Assembly: GCA_932521035.1 (NCBI GenBank) | Contig: OW051497.1 | Location: 2,790,001 to 2,854,000 of the forward strand | DNA length: 64,000 nucleotides | From: Oscheius dolichura | Taxonomy: Eukaryota > Nematoda > Chromadorea > Rhabditida > Rhabditidae | Reading direction: 5' to 3' | In this document: positions 22,577 to 34,870 of the stretch, one piece after another | Layout: every line of letters begins with the position of its first letter | Position numbering within the stretch: the first letter of the stretch is position 1 | Program-made: the position numbers and the translations under genes | Notes under the pieces: generated by a model | The model's input: the letters and a program-made list of their open reading frames with translations, nothing else | What the model was told of the DNA's origin: nothing | Databases searched by the model: none

Positions 22577-25567
22577 TTAGTCGAACCGTTCCCAAGTGGG
22601 AGGTGCAAAAGATTTTGATTGTTCTGGTGTGGCGAAAGGATCGGTAAATGCTTTCGGTTGTTCGGGGATAGGAAAGGGAGCAGGAAAAGTTTTTTGTTGT
22701 TCGGGGGTGACAAAAGGGTCGCTAAACGGATTAGTGGAAAAGGGATCACCGGGGGCAGGAGTTCCAGGCGTCGATACACTGGGAAGAGATTGAGAACTGA
22801 AATAGAAACTGGAAAAAATATAATAAAGGTCCTACCTGGTGCTTCTGGGAGGAACGAAAGGTCTTGGAGGTACAGCAGGCAATCTTGGATCAACTGGTTG
22901 ATTAATAAACATTCCTCCGGGTGAAGAATTGGCAGAACGGGGATCCCATAAGTGTATTCCATTCCTCGGGGCAAATGGATCGAATTCTAGTGTTGCTACA
23001 TCCTAAAAATTAAAAATTCGTAAGCACTGAAGAAAGAAAACGAACCGCAGCCTTCATAGGCGAATCCAAGTCTATCAAATTTCCAACGAGAACTGCTTCC
23101 GCTTTTGGGGATTCCGCCCTGGAGGAACCGCTACTTGTCTAAACGGAATAGATTGTAAGAATTGTTGTGAAACATTACCGGTTCCGGGTCCTGCCACTGA
23201 ACATTATCAAAACTCAGAGGTTCTCCTGTTTTTGGCGGCTGATTTTGACGTTTCCAATTCTTTGGCTTTCGAATATCTTTCTGCGCCAGTTTGGATATCT
23301 TCGAGCCTATTTGAATGCCGCTGACTCTGTCTTTTAGAGCTCCAATAACGTCGGAAGCGTTGTCTTTCACCTGAATAAGGGGATAAGTCTTTTAGAATTA
23401 AAATAGTTTAGGCACAAAATCTACGAGTATAACCTTTTGGAATTTTTAAGAGGTGCGGCGCCAGGGTACATTGAATTTCGGTTTTTCTTTTTTTTCGAAA
23501 AGTTTCTAAGCAGGGGATTGTAAAATACTGATAAATACTTTTTTACAGGACTAAGGGAGGATTTTAACAAATTAGACTGCACACTTGCACAACACGGTGT
23601 CTTACACTTTGTACTGCAAGTTGGACAGGATCTGTTCTAATAAACTCCTAAAGCATTCCCGGTAGCAAATCTTGGAGAAGCGAAGAAATTCCCACCTGCG
23701 GTCGGTTACGCTCGATATTTGTTATTTCCTTCTCAAATTCATCATTCTTTGGGACACCGGAATTTAGACAACGGAGACGTTCTTCAATAAACTGAAATAA
23801 TGAGTTAAAAAAATCAAATAACAAGTATCCCACCCTCTCCAAGTATTGTACACCGTCTGCTCCAATAAGTGAGCCAAGGTAGGGTTGGTACGATGGTCTT
23901 TGTCCCGCTACGTACTTTTCTCTGTCCCATACTACCATCTGGAAATATGGAGTGTTAAAAAATTGAAATAAAGACGTACTCCAGTTGCTTCGTTCCTAAC
24001 AAATCCCATGCGGTATCCTCCAAACAACAAAACAGTAGCTCGAAGAAATGTTCTTGCCAGGTATTCCCCCATGTCGGCTGTCCCATTCAGTAAGGTTTTA
24101 AGGAATCCAGAAACCTCTGGAGGGAGCGTGGAGACGTCATCATGGGCGCTTTGGAATTTCTTTTCTTCCAAGTCGACAATTACGACGTCACCCAAATCAC
24201 GCGTTGGCTGAAAGATGGAATAATAACGAGAATAAAGAGAAAAAAAAATTCATTTTTTTCTGTCTCCATTAGGACATTTCCCAAATTCTTAAGTTCCTGT
24301 AATAGTTCATAAACCGTCCAGATTCCCTTCGCAACATTCATCCCATGATATCCTACGATGGCAAGGAAAACATCCTTAGTCGCCCCCAGAAAACTGGAAG
24401 ATAGTGGCAGCCAGTTTTCGCTGACGTTTCATAAAAAATCGGATCGTTGTTGCTTGCCACCATTCATATTTCTTTCCTTTATGCGGGGTTCTATTCACCC
24501 GCGGAGAGTTTACTTAATCAATGAATAGAAGGCGAAAATACTCACCGTTTTGGCCAAAACTTGTTTCGGGACGCCTATGAGGAATGGCATCGGAGCCATA
24601 ACCATGTCGACCAATTGGGCAGGAAGCACGGGGATGAATACGGATTGCCTATAAATAATGGGAAAATGGGCCATTGGGTAAGAATTACCATGTCATGGGA
24701 AAGATCAACGTCGCCGCCGCACAGATACACGAACTCAACTGGGAGAGCTTCTTACTCGTGAAGATGATCCGCCGCTCTTTGAGGAGACTGCAAATAACAC
24801 GTGAATATGTATGAAGGCGAAGTCCAACCTGGCATAGACGGCAATCATCTGCCTTGGAGGGACAGCATTAAAAAATTCCAGCATATATTTATCCTCTCTT
24901 AATGTTGGCAACCTCGCTGGATCTGGTACCGTTACTTTTAGTTGGAATTCCTGAAATTTAAATGAAAATCAAAGATAGCGGGTTCAAGCCTACCTTCACA
25001 TCAAAATTCATACTGTCGCCCATATTTGGGGTGTCTGTGTGGTAGATTTTAGTCAAGACTAGGTCTAAATCGGCTTGGGTGCCATTATTCATCACTAGGG
25101 AGATATGGTTTAATATTTTGTAGAATCCAGCATTCCAGGGAAACCCACTAAAATAAATTGAAATTGAAAGTAACGGGATTACCTTAAAATACATAAACAG
25201 GTATTACTCCTCGGCGTATATCGGCAGTATCCAAAAGTGAACTTCCCTTCGGAATCGGTTAAGACAAAATTAAAAAGTTGTACGGCTTCAATATCCAAGC
25301 TAAAGAATTGTTTCCTTAATAAATGAAATTAATCTTACTCTATGGATCCGCAAGGAAATGAAAATTGCCTAGCTGAGCGAAGAACCGTCTCATCCGTATA
25401 ATCTTCCGGATACTTAGTTATAATCGCCGGAAGTCCTGTCTCATCCGGGCTCCCAATCTCACAAAAAACGTCAAAAATAGTCGCCATATCCGTCCTACAG
25501 TATGTTTTTGACTAAAATGGAGAACGACTTACCGATGCCGGGATGATATAGCCTGAAGGGAGCTCAT
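22577..25567 (-). CDS. rme-4: DENN-domain RAB-35 GEF, DENND1/connecdenn (RME-4) orthologue
   Basis: Fifteen exons splice in phase to 642 residues: 25533-25567, 25339-25494, 25183-25299, 24994-25147, 24829-24950, 24689-24787, 24546-24648, 23980-24207, 23834-23938, 23696-23791, 23606-23647, 23179-23370, 23046-23138, 22836-23002, 22577-22796. Upstream DENN (PEDYTDETVL, TFGYCRY, FPWNAGFYK), core DENN (LLKERRIIFTSKKLSQLSS, PMPFLIGVP, DVVIVDLEEKK) and dDENN (FIEERLRCLNSG) follow the DENND1 order. In worms RME-4 is the exchange factor for RAB-35 in yolk-receptor recycling on clathrin-coated membranes. The C-terminal tail has four DPF motifs (AP-2 appendage binding) and TNPF (EH-domain binding), matching that role. 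The 338-nt intron 24208-24545 holds a coding-like fragment. Confidence 0.9.
24245..24389 (-). other. coding-like fragment inside an rme-4 intron
   Basis: After a TCTTCCAG acceptor-like site the minus strand stays open, reading GATKDVFLAIVGYHGMNVAK and then an amphipathic stretch with ELLQELKNLGNV. Upstream, a second frame gives WWQATTIRFFMKRQRKLAA. The two frames are offset, so this could be an alternative exon or a decayed insertion. No family recognised. Confidence 0.3.
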
Positions 25568-26915
25568 ATTGATCCGTTTGTCTTAAAAAAGAAGATTTCC
25601 TGCAGATGTTCTGGAAAAGAAGGATTAGTACCGGACAAGCTGTAAAAGAAGCTAAAAACAGACAAAGAGAAAATCAATGAGAAGCGAGAATGGTGAAACA
25701 GAGATAAGGGAAGCATCGGTGATGAGATCGACGCAGGTTTGGATCGGTTAGCGCGAGCAGCTGCGGAGCACCCTCAGCTGACCCAATTATTGGACTCGAC
25801 TCATTCGTTTTACGCGTACGGTAGCGCCAACTACGGACACGATTTGTCACCGACGTAGGAGTGAGGGAAAAATTGGCGGATACTATTTTTTGTGACCTTC
25901 AACTCTCTTGTTCAAATCTCAAGGTTACTCTTTTGTGCGATTCCTTTTCTACGACGAAAGTGCACAAAAATCCCGCCAAAAAAGCGTGTTTCGTCTGCTT
26001 TTTCTGCCGAAAAGATCTTGATTTTTTCGGTAACTCCTACCGCAGATGGGAGATTTCTCCCCAGCGTTTGCAAAATTGACTTAAAATTCTTTTCTACTAA
26101 TCTAACCATTAATAGAAAATAGAAAAGAGGCTGCGAGTGTTCCATCCTTTACTTCCATTTTTCTAAATTACATTTATTTGAAAATAAGTAAAGTAATCTG
26201 AATAAAAAACTACAGGATAATGAACAATACGTTTCAGTAGTTCTGTAGGAAGCGCAATGGCCCATTGCTTTGTTTATTGCGAACATTCGGGGCGACTATA
26301 AACTAAAAATTTGTTCCCAGACAAAATTAATTAAAATGAATTTTAAGCAGTAGCAACCGTTATCATTTGGTAAAAGAATAGTAAAAACATGCTGGAGGGG
26401 CGCTTCCTATTGTTTCCTTCCCTTTCCTGTCTCGTTCACCTGTCGCCTAATATAGATAGCCTGCTTCTCCCTCCCCTTCCCTTTTTTAGCTGCATATATC
26501 TTCACTTCTCGAAAAAGTACGCCCGAGTGACTGCACGTCTCTTTATCGGCTCATTCAGAGTATAGAGAAGCTTTGTGCCGCCGGCTTGTGGACTCATCTC
26601 GCAGTGCCCCCTCGTACTAACTGGTACACACTCTCGCTTATCGGGGGACGCCTGTTCTTACAATTTTATCAGTGAAAAAGCCCACTATGCCTTTGTTGTG
26701 TTCCTTTCTTGGTCAAATGTACGCTGCTGGTTCTCTTCACCCCGCCCCGGCCATCTTTTCGTACGTTGTTTCATGAAATATTATCCTTTCACTGCCTGTT
26801 CCTCCACTCTTTGGTCTTTGTCTGTTCTAACACGGCACTCTTGCATTTTCTTTCGTGCTTAATATTTATTTTTCAGGGTAATAGAGTAGTATCTAGGAGA
26901 AAACCTAAAACCACC
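25568..26915. other. 1.3 kb intergenic
   Basis: Holds the shared upstream regions of the minus-strand rme-4 gene and the plus-strand gene at 26916. A TTTTTCAG acceptor at about 26876, 40 bp before the next ATG, suggests a 5' UTR intron or a trans-splice site. No gene seen. Confidence 0.4.
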
Positions 26916-28898
26916 ATGCAAGATCAGGAGGTAAACACTTTTTTACCTTTAATTAGGCGAGTTTCCAATTTAGGATAATTTCCTATTAGAGAAGAAGGCA
27001 GAAAGATCCAGATCAGAAGAAGAAAAACCCCAGACACCATCTAATAAGGTACAATTAGAGCGGCTTATCCTCTTCTTAATCACATGTCTTCAGGGACCTC
27101 TAATGGAAACATTTGATCAGCTTGGATTCAACGAGTGTATGGCCATCGTGATGAAATACGCGGAGAAGCCATGTGTAACATCAGTGGCCGGACACGCTGC
27201 CCATGGTAAGTTTTTTCCGTCTTCTTTCGATTTCAATAGGGGTGGTCAGCTGAGTAGACCAGGAATGTACTGGAAGTGGAACGGCTGGCAATCAGCCCCT
27301 CCTGAATTCCTCCTATTCTCAATATATACGAAGGGAAAATGAACCATCTGATTTTTTATCACCTCTACTCTTGACGTGTTCCAAAAATCGAAATCAAATT
27401 ACAGTACCTGTCAATCAAAAGAGAAGGAGTCCTTATAGAGACGGGCCAGTGTTTACTATCCGTTCTCCTGATTATAATCAGCCGCCCTTTTTTATAAGGC
27501 TTTCAGAGCCGTGTTTTGTGTCTTGGAAGGATCTTTCTGATCTCTTTAATCTTAGAACATGTGTTAGTGATTCAGAGTGGCCGCAATTAATGGGCCGACG
27601 TCTTAGTCTAACTCGGAAATTAGTATACTTATCTCCCTTGTTCGCAACATTGACTGTCACGATTTTCAGGGAGAACCCTTGCAGCCGCTATGAGCATTGG
27701 GAACCATTTGAAGAAAGTCACATCTCTAGCTAATGGAATGAAATTCGACCCAAACCAACTGTCTAAGGAAGCCTGTAAGTTTGTTAAAAGAACGCCCCCA
27801 GGGCGACAACATCTTTAAAAAGAATAGTTTGTGTCGAAAATTGACACCAACTGACGACTGTAATTAAACCGTTATAAACGTTTGATCTGCTGGATTACAA
27901 AACATGGGACAACTGACTAACCAGCCATTATTTTTAGATAACGAGCTGATGAGAAGCTTTGCACTGCCGGAAGGGACACAGCTGACCAACGGGGATATCG
28001 GAATGATCATCTCGACCGGCAGTGGAGGGCACCTGATCCCCGTATTTCGAAGAATAAACCCCGTTGTTATTGCTTACGGAGATAAGGTACCCTTTCCTTA
28101 TTTTTCTTTGAAATGTAGGATTTTGAAGGTCATAGATACCTGGGAGACGGAAAATGAGATCGATGAGACTAACAGATTTGATTATCTTCGTCCTCAGCTG
28201 ATGGCGTTTCTGAAGGAACGAGTCTATGACCCTATCGATGGAGGGATTCTGAGAGCGCAGTAAGCTTATCTCATTCTATTTGTTTGCATTAATATTTTAG
28301 CCCTCAGATTAGTAGAATAAGCATTGTGAATGTAAAAATGCAAAGAACAGCAATCCTTGCGGTATTTATGGGCCGAAACTTGAGAAACAGTGTCCATTTC
28401 AGCCGAAAAGAGAAGCAGGGAAATTTCGCTTTCGAAATTTACGCTTTCCAAGGGTTTCTTTTATTCTAGTTATTTTGTTAGGCAATGAAGGAAAGAAATT
28501 CCCTCCTTCTTGGAACCAAAAACTAAGAAATTGAATCCTGTAGCCGATAACCAGTTCAAAATGTACTTATCCAATTCCTTGGATCTAATCCGGGCAATTT
28601 ACATTTTCTGATAATAGCAAGAACTCTTTTCCAGGTACCACTCCGTTGTAGAAGGTTTAATCCATGGCTTCCTATATACCAAAGTTGCTGTAATCTGTTG
28701 CTACAACTTTACAGAAAAGCTCCCATTCCTGCTGGAGATTCTTGTGAAAGAATTCAATTTTGAGGTGATTTACTCGCACGGTCCTGTTCAGTTTGTATTG
28801 CATGCTTTAGATTAAATTCCAATCTGTCGAAAATGTTGATGTCGTTTTTGCTCATGCAATTGTTGATGATGCTCCACGTTATGTTTTTATTCTATCAG
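26916..28898 (+). CDS. hypothetical protein, seven exons, 3' end uncertain
   Basis: Exons 26916-26930, 26974-27048, 27094-27205, 27670-27774, 27938-28259, 28635-28764 and 28811-28898 splice in phase. An acidic/basic N-terminus of about 30 residues precedes a helical part (FDQLGFNECMAIVMKYAEK) and a Gly-rich strand (DIGMIISTGSGGHLIPVFRR). Then come LRPQLMAFLKERVYDP, a Cys-containing hydrophobic strand (TKVAVICCYNFTEKLPF) and VDVVFAHAIVDDAPRYVF. It looks like a soluble alpha/beta enzyme-sized protein, but I do not recognise it. A 42-nt in-frame intron (28087-28128) inside exon 5 is possible. After 28898 it either reads through to a TAG near 28970 or splices onward. Confidence 0.6.
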
Positions 28899-28986
28899 GT
28901 TCGAGATTCTTCTTCTTCAGTTTTCCGTTATTTCTCTTTTGCATGCCGTTTGGTAGAAGACGCAGGTATTTTTAGACGAAGGGAAT

Positions 28987-29337
28987 ATGGCGCTCATCGC
29001 CACGCTTTTACTGGTTTTGCCAATGCTCAATACGATGTCCGGGGCGGTCCACAACAACTCCACCCTGATGCAGGTAGACAACAATCTCTTTCAATCTTAT
29101 GTATCTTAACTGGTTCAGTTCCAAAGTCCAGTTGATCTGCCACTCCAAAAAACTGGTTCTTATCTGTTTGGAGAACTCTGCGTGGTAAAGGGAAACGAAC
29201 ACTGCATCCTGAAGTTAGAGAAGATCGAAGGATACGACTCGGAGAAGAAATCTCTCAAGTTGTAAGTTGTTTTCTTTGCTACTCGGTTTAGCTATGGCAT
29301 TATGCACGATGCACGGTATGTAAAGAAGCCGGAATAA
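28987..29337 (+). CDS. small secreted protein
   Basis: Exons 28987-29073, 29119-29261 and 29292-29337 give about 91 residues. The first exon is a clear signal peptide (MALIATLLLVLPMLNTMSGA) followed by an N-glycosylation site NNST. The second encodes a Lys/Glu-rich stretch with two Cys (ELCVVKGNEHCILKL), the third ends RYVKKPE. If the 30-nt intron 29262-29291 is not used the protein stops at 29265. In-frame codons precede the ATG (KTQVFLDEGN), so it could instead be the 3' end of the gene upstream, but the signal peptide argues for a separate gene. Confidence 0.5.
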
Positions 29338-29414
29338 AATTAACAGAAAGCTGGAAAATAGCGTATGCTCCTTTCGGCAACATAGGGGACCAGAGTTTTT
29401 TTTTGAAAGAATCT

Positions 29415-29864
29415 TTAAAGGAACTGTCAGGGACCAAGGGAAAGTGATCATTTGACCCTGAGCAATCGAGTCCCAAGCGACTGAATCCATATGGGGCCTA
29501 TTCTCTATCCAACTTTTCGTTTCGGGGTCATTTGTGCGTATTTTATGAATCATGTAGCGTTTCCCGCATTTTCTCTCTTAAAAAGCTAGCAAACTAACTC
29601 AGTATAGACTTAAAAATTCGCCGTTTTCTCCTGATTACGATGATCTATTTATTTTTGCACAAGCCGTAACGGGTGCCTTCGGCGCCCTCGGCTTGACCGT
29701 GCTTGGCTCCCCTCCCGCAACGCCGACTTCCCCTTCCCCAGCTCCGGCTCATTTTTCTCGTGATACAGGCGTCCATATGCAAAAATAAATAGACCATTGT
29801 GATCAGGAGAAAAGGGCGAATTTTTTAAGCCCAAGTTATTTTAGGTCCCTGACAGTTCCTTTAA
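29415..29864. mobile_element. MITE-like element 1 with TTAA ends and internal fold-back
   Basis: The ends are perfect inverted repeats, TTAAAGGAACTGTCAGGGACC at the left and its reverse complement at the right, about 21 bp each, bounded by TTAA as in piggyBac-type insertions. Inside, 29610-29659 and 29778-29829 form a second inverted repeat of about 50 bp with few mismatches around a GC-rich loop of about 120 bp. There is no transposase frame, so it is non-autonomous. The same ends occur at 53391-53631. Confidence 0.75.
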
Positions 29865-30485
29865 AGCGGCGAAAATTTTTTAAAATTACGTTAATAAGAA
29901 GAATCTACGACCGATTCGTTTCAGTGCACCTCTGCCTCGAAAATGTAATGTCCTGCTCCAACTTCCACCCGCCGCCCAAGCTGGCGACAGCATCCTCCGT
30001 GCTGGTAACACCATCAACTGTATAGTCTTCGCATCCCCGGTTTGACTTTTATGAGTACGTTTTTAAATTGATCTCTTAAGCGTTTATTCCGGTTATACTT
30101 ATGTAGGAAACAATATTCCACACAATTTACGTCTTTCTGGAATTGTCATCCAGTAACTCTTTCGTAGTCCGTTCACTTGTGCCCCCACCTTACGTGTTAT
30201 TGTGTACCTTCAGGTCCTAAAAACGTGCTTTTAGTACAAAACATTTACCTAGTACTACTTTTTTATATGCTCATAAATAACCACCTTTTTTCAAAATTTT
30301 CTTATCGAGCAGGCTTTCTACTTTCCGAAAAGACTGTTAGTTGGCTCTCGGAACTCTCAGGGGATTATTTTATGTGTAAAAGGGTTTAAGGACTGTGGAC
30401 TGAAGCTTGGTCCCTAGAAAACAGATATGAATATTTTATGTTTATTTTAATTTAATATCATAGAAGTTGTGCCGAAGCCGGTGCT
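29865..30485. other. intergenic
   Basis: AT-rich, no gene recognised; the last 60 bp are likely the 3' UTR of the minus-strand bestrophin gene. Confidence 0.4.
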
Positions 30486-31957
30486 TCACCACACGACGAA
30501 CCTAAAATAAAAGGTTACACATGGAGGGGATAAAACTCGCCTTGAATCGGCGGCATCGTCTTCTTCAGGCCGTCCCAGCTCGGCGTAAGTATGTAATTTC
30601 GGTGGATGTTTATGGTTTGTCCGACTGAGATCTATCCTACCCCATACTAAATCACTGCCATCCCGTTTAGAATGAGCCTGCCCCCAGTAGAAATCTGCTT
30701 CCCAAGATGCTGCAATGTCGGATATTCACTGGGTAACAACCTAGTTTACGTGGTTTTTGTGTCTGGAGACAGTCGACAATGGCAAAAGACGTGACCAGAT
30801 TTCGATCCAAGATGTAAGCCAACTCGATGTCATCATCATCCAATCCAAACGGTCTCATGAGATCCTGTCCTACCTAAAATCATCCCGCCTCGTGTTTACA
30901 TTGTCTTTGGTCAGTAAACGAACCTTGAACCACCCGACGAAGAATAAAAATTGGACTATTGTGAAAATCGGCACGTATAGATCAACCATATCCGTGACAA
31001 ATTGACGCCCGAAGAGGCAGAAGGCAAAGTGAGCATAGGTGGCAAGTGCTGCTACCTGGGTGGACAATTGAATATATTTCCAAATGGTGTACCTGAGTGT
31101 AAACCAAGGGGACACACACCCAGTCGTAGCAGAAAAGGCGGCGGAATGAAGAACGGTACATCTTCAGTTCGGCGTTTAAGGTTGTGAGACAGTGTGGATC
31201 CCCATTTCCACTTCCAATCTGAACCTCCTTTCTTCCGCCTTCTCCAAACTGCTCACCTCGCTGATTATTATCTGTTGTGTCCAGTGAAGTGGGGTTAACC
31301 AAGCAACTCCGGGAGAGACGTCTGTCAAACTCCGGATCGTCAACAACTCCTTTTCTGTCAACAGCCCCGCATCAATGAGATGTTTTAAACTCGGATAGCG
31401 AAGTCGGATCTTAGCGGATATTTCTCTCCTTAACACTGTTTTATTCTGATGGAAAGAGTACTGTACCAGGCTAAAGCAGCAGCTAGATTGAGATACCGAG
31501 CAATCTGGTGCCGCACATGACGGGAATTGTCATCACAGCCAGGAACAACCATACATAACGCGGAGAGAAGGTCCTCCGGCCAGGCGAGGCATTCGAATTG
31601 TTGCCACCATCTGGAGAATTTTAGAAGATGTAAGCAAAACATACCTGCTGACCACATTTGAAACATAAAATCCCAGGAGAAACGTCAAGGGAATCATTTT
31701 TGTGTATTCATTCATTTCCTTGCATATGGACTCAAAGATATTTTTCATATTGTGTGACCCGTCAGCATCCAGAATAGGAATAACTTCCTGGTAAAAGAAA
31801 CGGATAGCATAGAATAGGAGAAGAAAGAAGAGCATTTCCAGCCATACCGACCGCCAGATGGATCCCTTCCAACGAAGCAGCAGACGGAAAAAGTTACCTA
31901 TACATGTTGTTAATCAATTAATGAGGTGAAAGAGTTACCCGAGTAAGAAACTGTCAT
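30486..31957 (-). CDS. bestrophin anion channel
   Basis: Eight exons (31939-31957, 31645-31897, 31462-31610, 31257-31435, 31093-31218, 30924-31055, 30750-30873, 30486-30709) give 401 residues. The N-terminus [81 protein letters not shown] and the calcium-clasp-like [19 protein letters not shown] all follow the bestrophin order. Bestrophins form pentameric Ca2+-activated Cl-/HCO3- channels in the plasma membrane; the neck and D-x-D-D cluster bind Ca2+. The intron 31436-31461 is only 26 nt but is required to keep the conserved frame. The family is greatly expanded in nematodes. The C-terminal tail beyond the core is short. Confidence 0.93.
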
Positions 31958-33152
31958 GAGAGAGCGGGGGCCGGGTTGATCGAGACATTATCTTGGCAAA
32001 CACTCCACGAAGCGCGACACCCTGGATTTCAATTGACATACTGATCAAATATACACTTTAAATTGGGCTCGTTGTTAAAACTATCTGGAAAAAAGTTACA
32101 AAAAATGATCACACGTCGCTTTCAAGCAGATCCTCTACGTCTATACATTACCCAGAAAACAGAGAAAAGTCGCCTGCACCCGTACGAACACGGCAGCCGC
32201 CGCAGCTGGTCATCGCAGCCTCTGGTTGGAAAGCCATCAGTTTACGGTTCTCCCTATGTGCCTCAAGGGAATGCACCGCTACTTTATATAAGAGGCGAAT
32301 TTTTGAAATCCCCAGATTTGGGGAAATAAGATGATGGAATAATAAAAACCTGCCGAACTCAGGAATACAGTTCATTCAGTAGGAAATCGTAATGAATCGG
32401 CTGTTCAACCTGAAGAACGTTGTTTACCGTAACACTGCTTTCGCGCACTTTCCTCTATGTTCTTCTCCGAGAACGCAGAGAAACATGACCAACACCCGTA
32501 TAAACGCGGCAGCCAAGAGACGCGACCATTGCCGTCTTCCTTGCCGGACTTGGTTTTGGCGACTTTCCATCCTCATCAACTCAAGTGCCCACCATGAAAA
32601 CCTTCCGCCGCGAAAAGACTTCTGCATGGAAGCAGATGAAAAGTTCCAGACAAAGCATAAACCATAGAATTGTCTACCGAAAATAGCAAACTTTGGGTGA
32701 CTGGGTCATTGACAAGATTCTGACCGTGTTGATGTTGGTTAGATCCCGCGAATAATGTTCATTTCCTCGAAACTGCGTCTAGCAGCTGTAAAGGGATCAG
32801 TTAAAAAATTATCTAATGCTATTCCCGGGAAAGTTTCTTTTATAAGTGGCAATCAAACCAATTACCTGTCAACGCAATCTAGACACGCAATTGCCTTTCA
32901 TAGTACACTGACCCTTTATAACATTTCCATGTCTGTTCAATAGTGACTCGAGTAAGCTTGGGTTCGTCGATGACTCACTCCACAGCTACAGATCATCTTC
33001 ATTCTATTCCAAGGCGCTTCGACCCGTAATAGAGCATAACGAACCCGTCATTATATTTTAAACTCAATCAGCGGGATGTTAGAAAATTGCTGCTCCTTTC
33101 AAGAAACATTGCACTGCTCTAGTCTGCAGTGAGGAGCTTATGCTGCCAAGCG
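31958..33152. other. 1.2 kb intergenic with a diverged tandem duplication
   Basis: Segments 32150-32210 and 32466-32530 are recognisably similar; in one frame both read EK followed by HPY and, two residues later, GS. Short open frames cover them (32105-32329 and 32392-32667) but no consistent gene model emerges. They may be remnants of a small duplicated gene. Confidence 0.35.
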
Positions 33153-34342
33153 ATGGCGGTTTCGGAGTTCCTCTACAGTATAATTAACTATGGTTGTAAT
33201 GTGATGGGCATTACGTTTAATCTGATTCTCATTCTCGCTGTCTTATTCAATTCTCCTCCCCAAATAAAAACCTACGGGTTTCTATTAGTAGCCAACGCTG
33301 TTACCGATACGGCAACTTGTTTGGTCACTCTCTGGGTACAGCCAAGGTAAGCACATCTTCACACATTCTCCCTATTCCCATCCAGAGTGGTGTCCTACCA
33401 AGAAACTTTGATCTACATAAACAATGGGGTGTGCAAGTACTTCACAGCCAACGCTTGCATGTTTGGGTGAATTGCTCTCCCAATTCTATACGTAGAAGTT
33501 TAGATACGGTATCATGATTGTTTTCTACGCCCACATGACCTGGTCCTTGTTAGTCTCCTTTGTCTACCGATGGTATGTCCTACGGTATGAGTCTCTACGA
33601 AAACTCTACATGCTGTTCTTAATCACCTCAATCTACATCCCGATGATAGTGGAGTACTGTATTGTGGTAGGGGCAGCAGCCCTTCCTAGATGAAAAGCTT
33701 CAGATCACTTTTGTCCTGGATCAGTTTGACGGTGATTTCAGGTCCGAGCTAATGTTAGTCCATCCGGAAATGGATATCAATTGTGAGTAGTGTTTTTATT
33801 TGTATCAAATAAACTCAATTTAGCGCTGGTAATTACTGGAGCTCGACATATTTTGACAGATTGGAGAGCGTCTATACCCACGGCGGCTATTACGATGCCC
33901 ATATTCCCGGTGACGATAATCATTATCATCCTACGGAAGAAGATCCTGAAGAAGTTGGCACACCAGAATGTTATATCGGAGACCAGCCGCAGAATGCACA
34001 GAGACTTCCTCAAAGTAAAACAGAAGGAATTCAAGGGAGCTAAAGTTTTAGGCATTGACCCTTCAGACGTTCTTGCCGCCTCTCTTCGTCTTAGGAATCT
34101 CGCTCTTCATGATCGACCTGCTCTTCCAAGTCCACCATGTCTTGCTCGAAGAAGGCCTCTACTTCATAATGGGACTGATTCCCATGATCAGTCCGCTATT
34201 CCCGCTGTACTTCGTCATGCCGTACAGAAGTTTTGTCGTTGTTTCCATCTTCCGCCGTAGACGCCAAATTGTCAGTAACATAACAAGTGATGCCCCGGCC
34301 AACAGTGATTTACAGTCGACACGTTTTTACGTTAATTACTAA
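33153..34342 (+). CDS. seven-transmembrane chemoreceptor 1 (Str-superfamily type)
   Basis: Six exons (33153-33346, 33386-33466, 33504-33658, 33690-33782, 33824-34014, 34052-34342) give 334 residues with seven hydrophobic segments. Hallmarks of nematode serpentine receptors are the NNGVCKYF motif before TM3 (G-x-C), SFVYRWYVL at the end of TM3, the TM5-TM6 loop with RRMHRDFLK followed by ALTLQTFLPPL, and a basic cytoplasmic tail. They act in sensory cilia as odorant or pheromone receptors (known for the superfamily). The closest family looks srd-like, but I cannot settle it by eye. It shares exon lengths 194 and 191 nt with the next gene, showing tandem duplication. Confidence 0.85.
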
Positions 34343-34870
34343 CTGGAGATAAGAAAGTGTGCAGGGAAGAACGTTCACTAATATTGGGTTCTCTTGTAAA
34401 GAGAGACAGGAAAGGAGAATGTGTAATTAATTGTCTTCTCTCTTTTAATAAACTGTTGTTCAATACATTTGATCCCAGCAGGAAGTTAGCTTCTAATGAT
34501 AGCTTTCTGCGCCGTCTAGGAATACTGTAAAGTTTTTATTACTCATTACAAACTCGAGAACTAATAAATGCTGAGAATTTGGCTTAATCAGCACAGACTT
34601 CCTCCTATTTTAGGCTCCCCGTTTATGTGTCTCATTCTTCTGGCTATTTTCGGGACTTCGACTTTGCTACCGTACCAGATCATGTGTCAGCTATCGCTCC
34701 TCTACTTGAACCACTGTGCCTCATCTTTAAAAGAGTCTCTTTAATCTTTGGTCTCATCTTTAAAGAACTTAAATCTAGAGGTGAGTCCTCCTATTTCCGT
34801 AAAGAGTAACCTACAATTTAGAACTTATTATTTCCTCTTCCGATCTCGAATTGTTGTCCTCCTTTCCAAG
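34343..34870. other. spacer between the receptor genes
   Basis: 3' UTR of receptor 1 (AATAAA at about 34447) and the promoter region of receptor 2. No gene seen. Confidence 0.5.

Noticed and set aside
29649-29834. minus-strand ORF inside the MITE
   Set aside because: Falls across the fold-back arms and GC-rich loop; low complexity.
32063-32667. two short plus-strand ORFs as real genes
   Set aside because: The shared HPY/GS pattern appears in different frames and neither ORF has start, signal or splice support.
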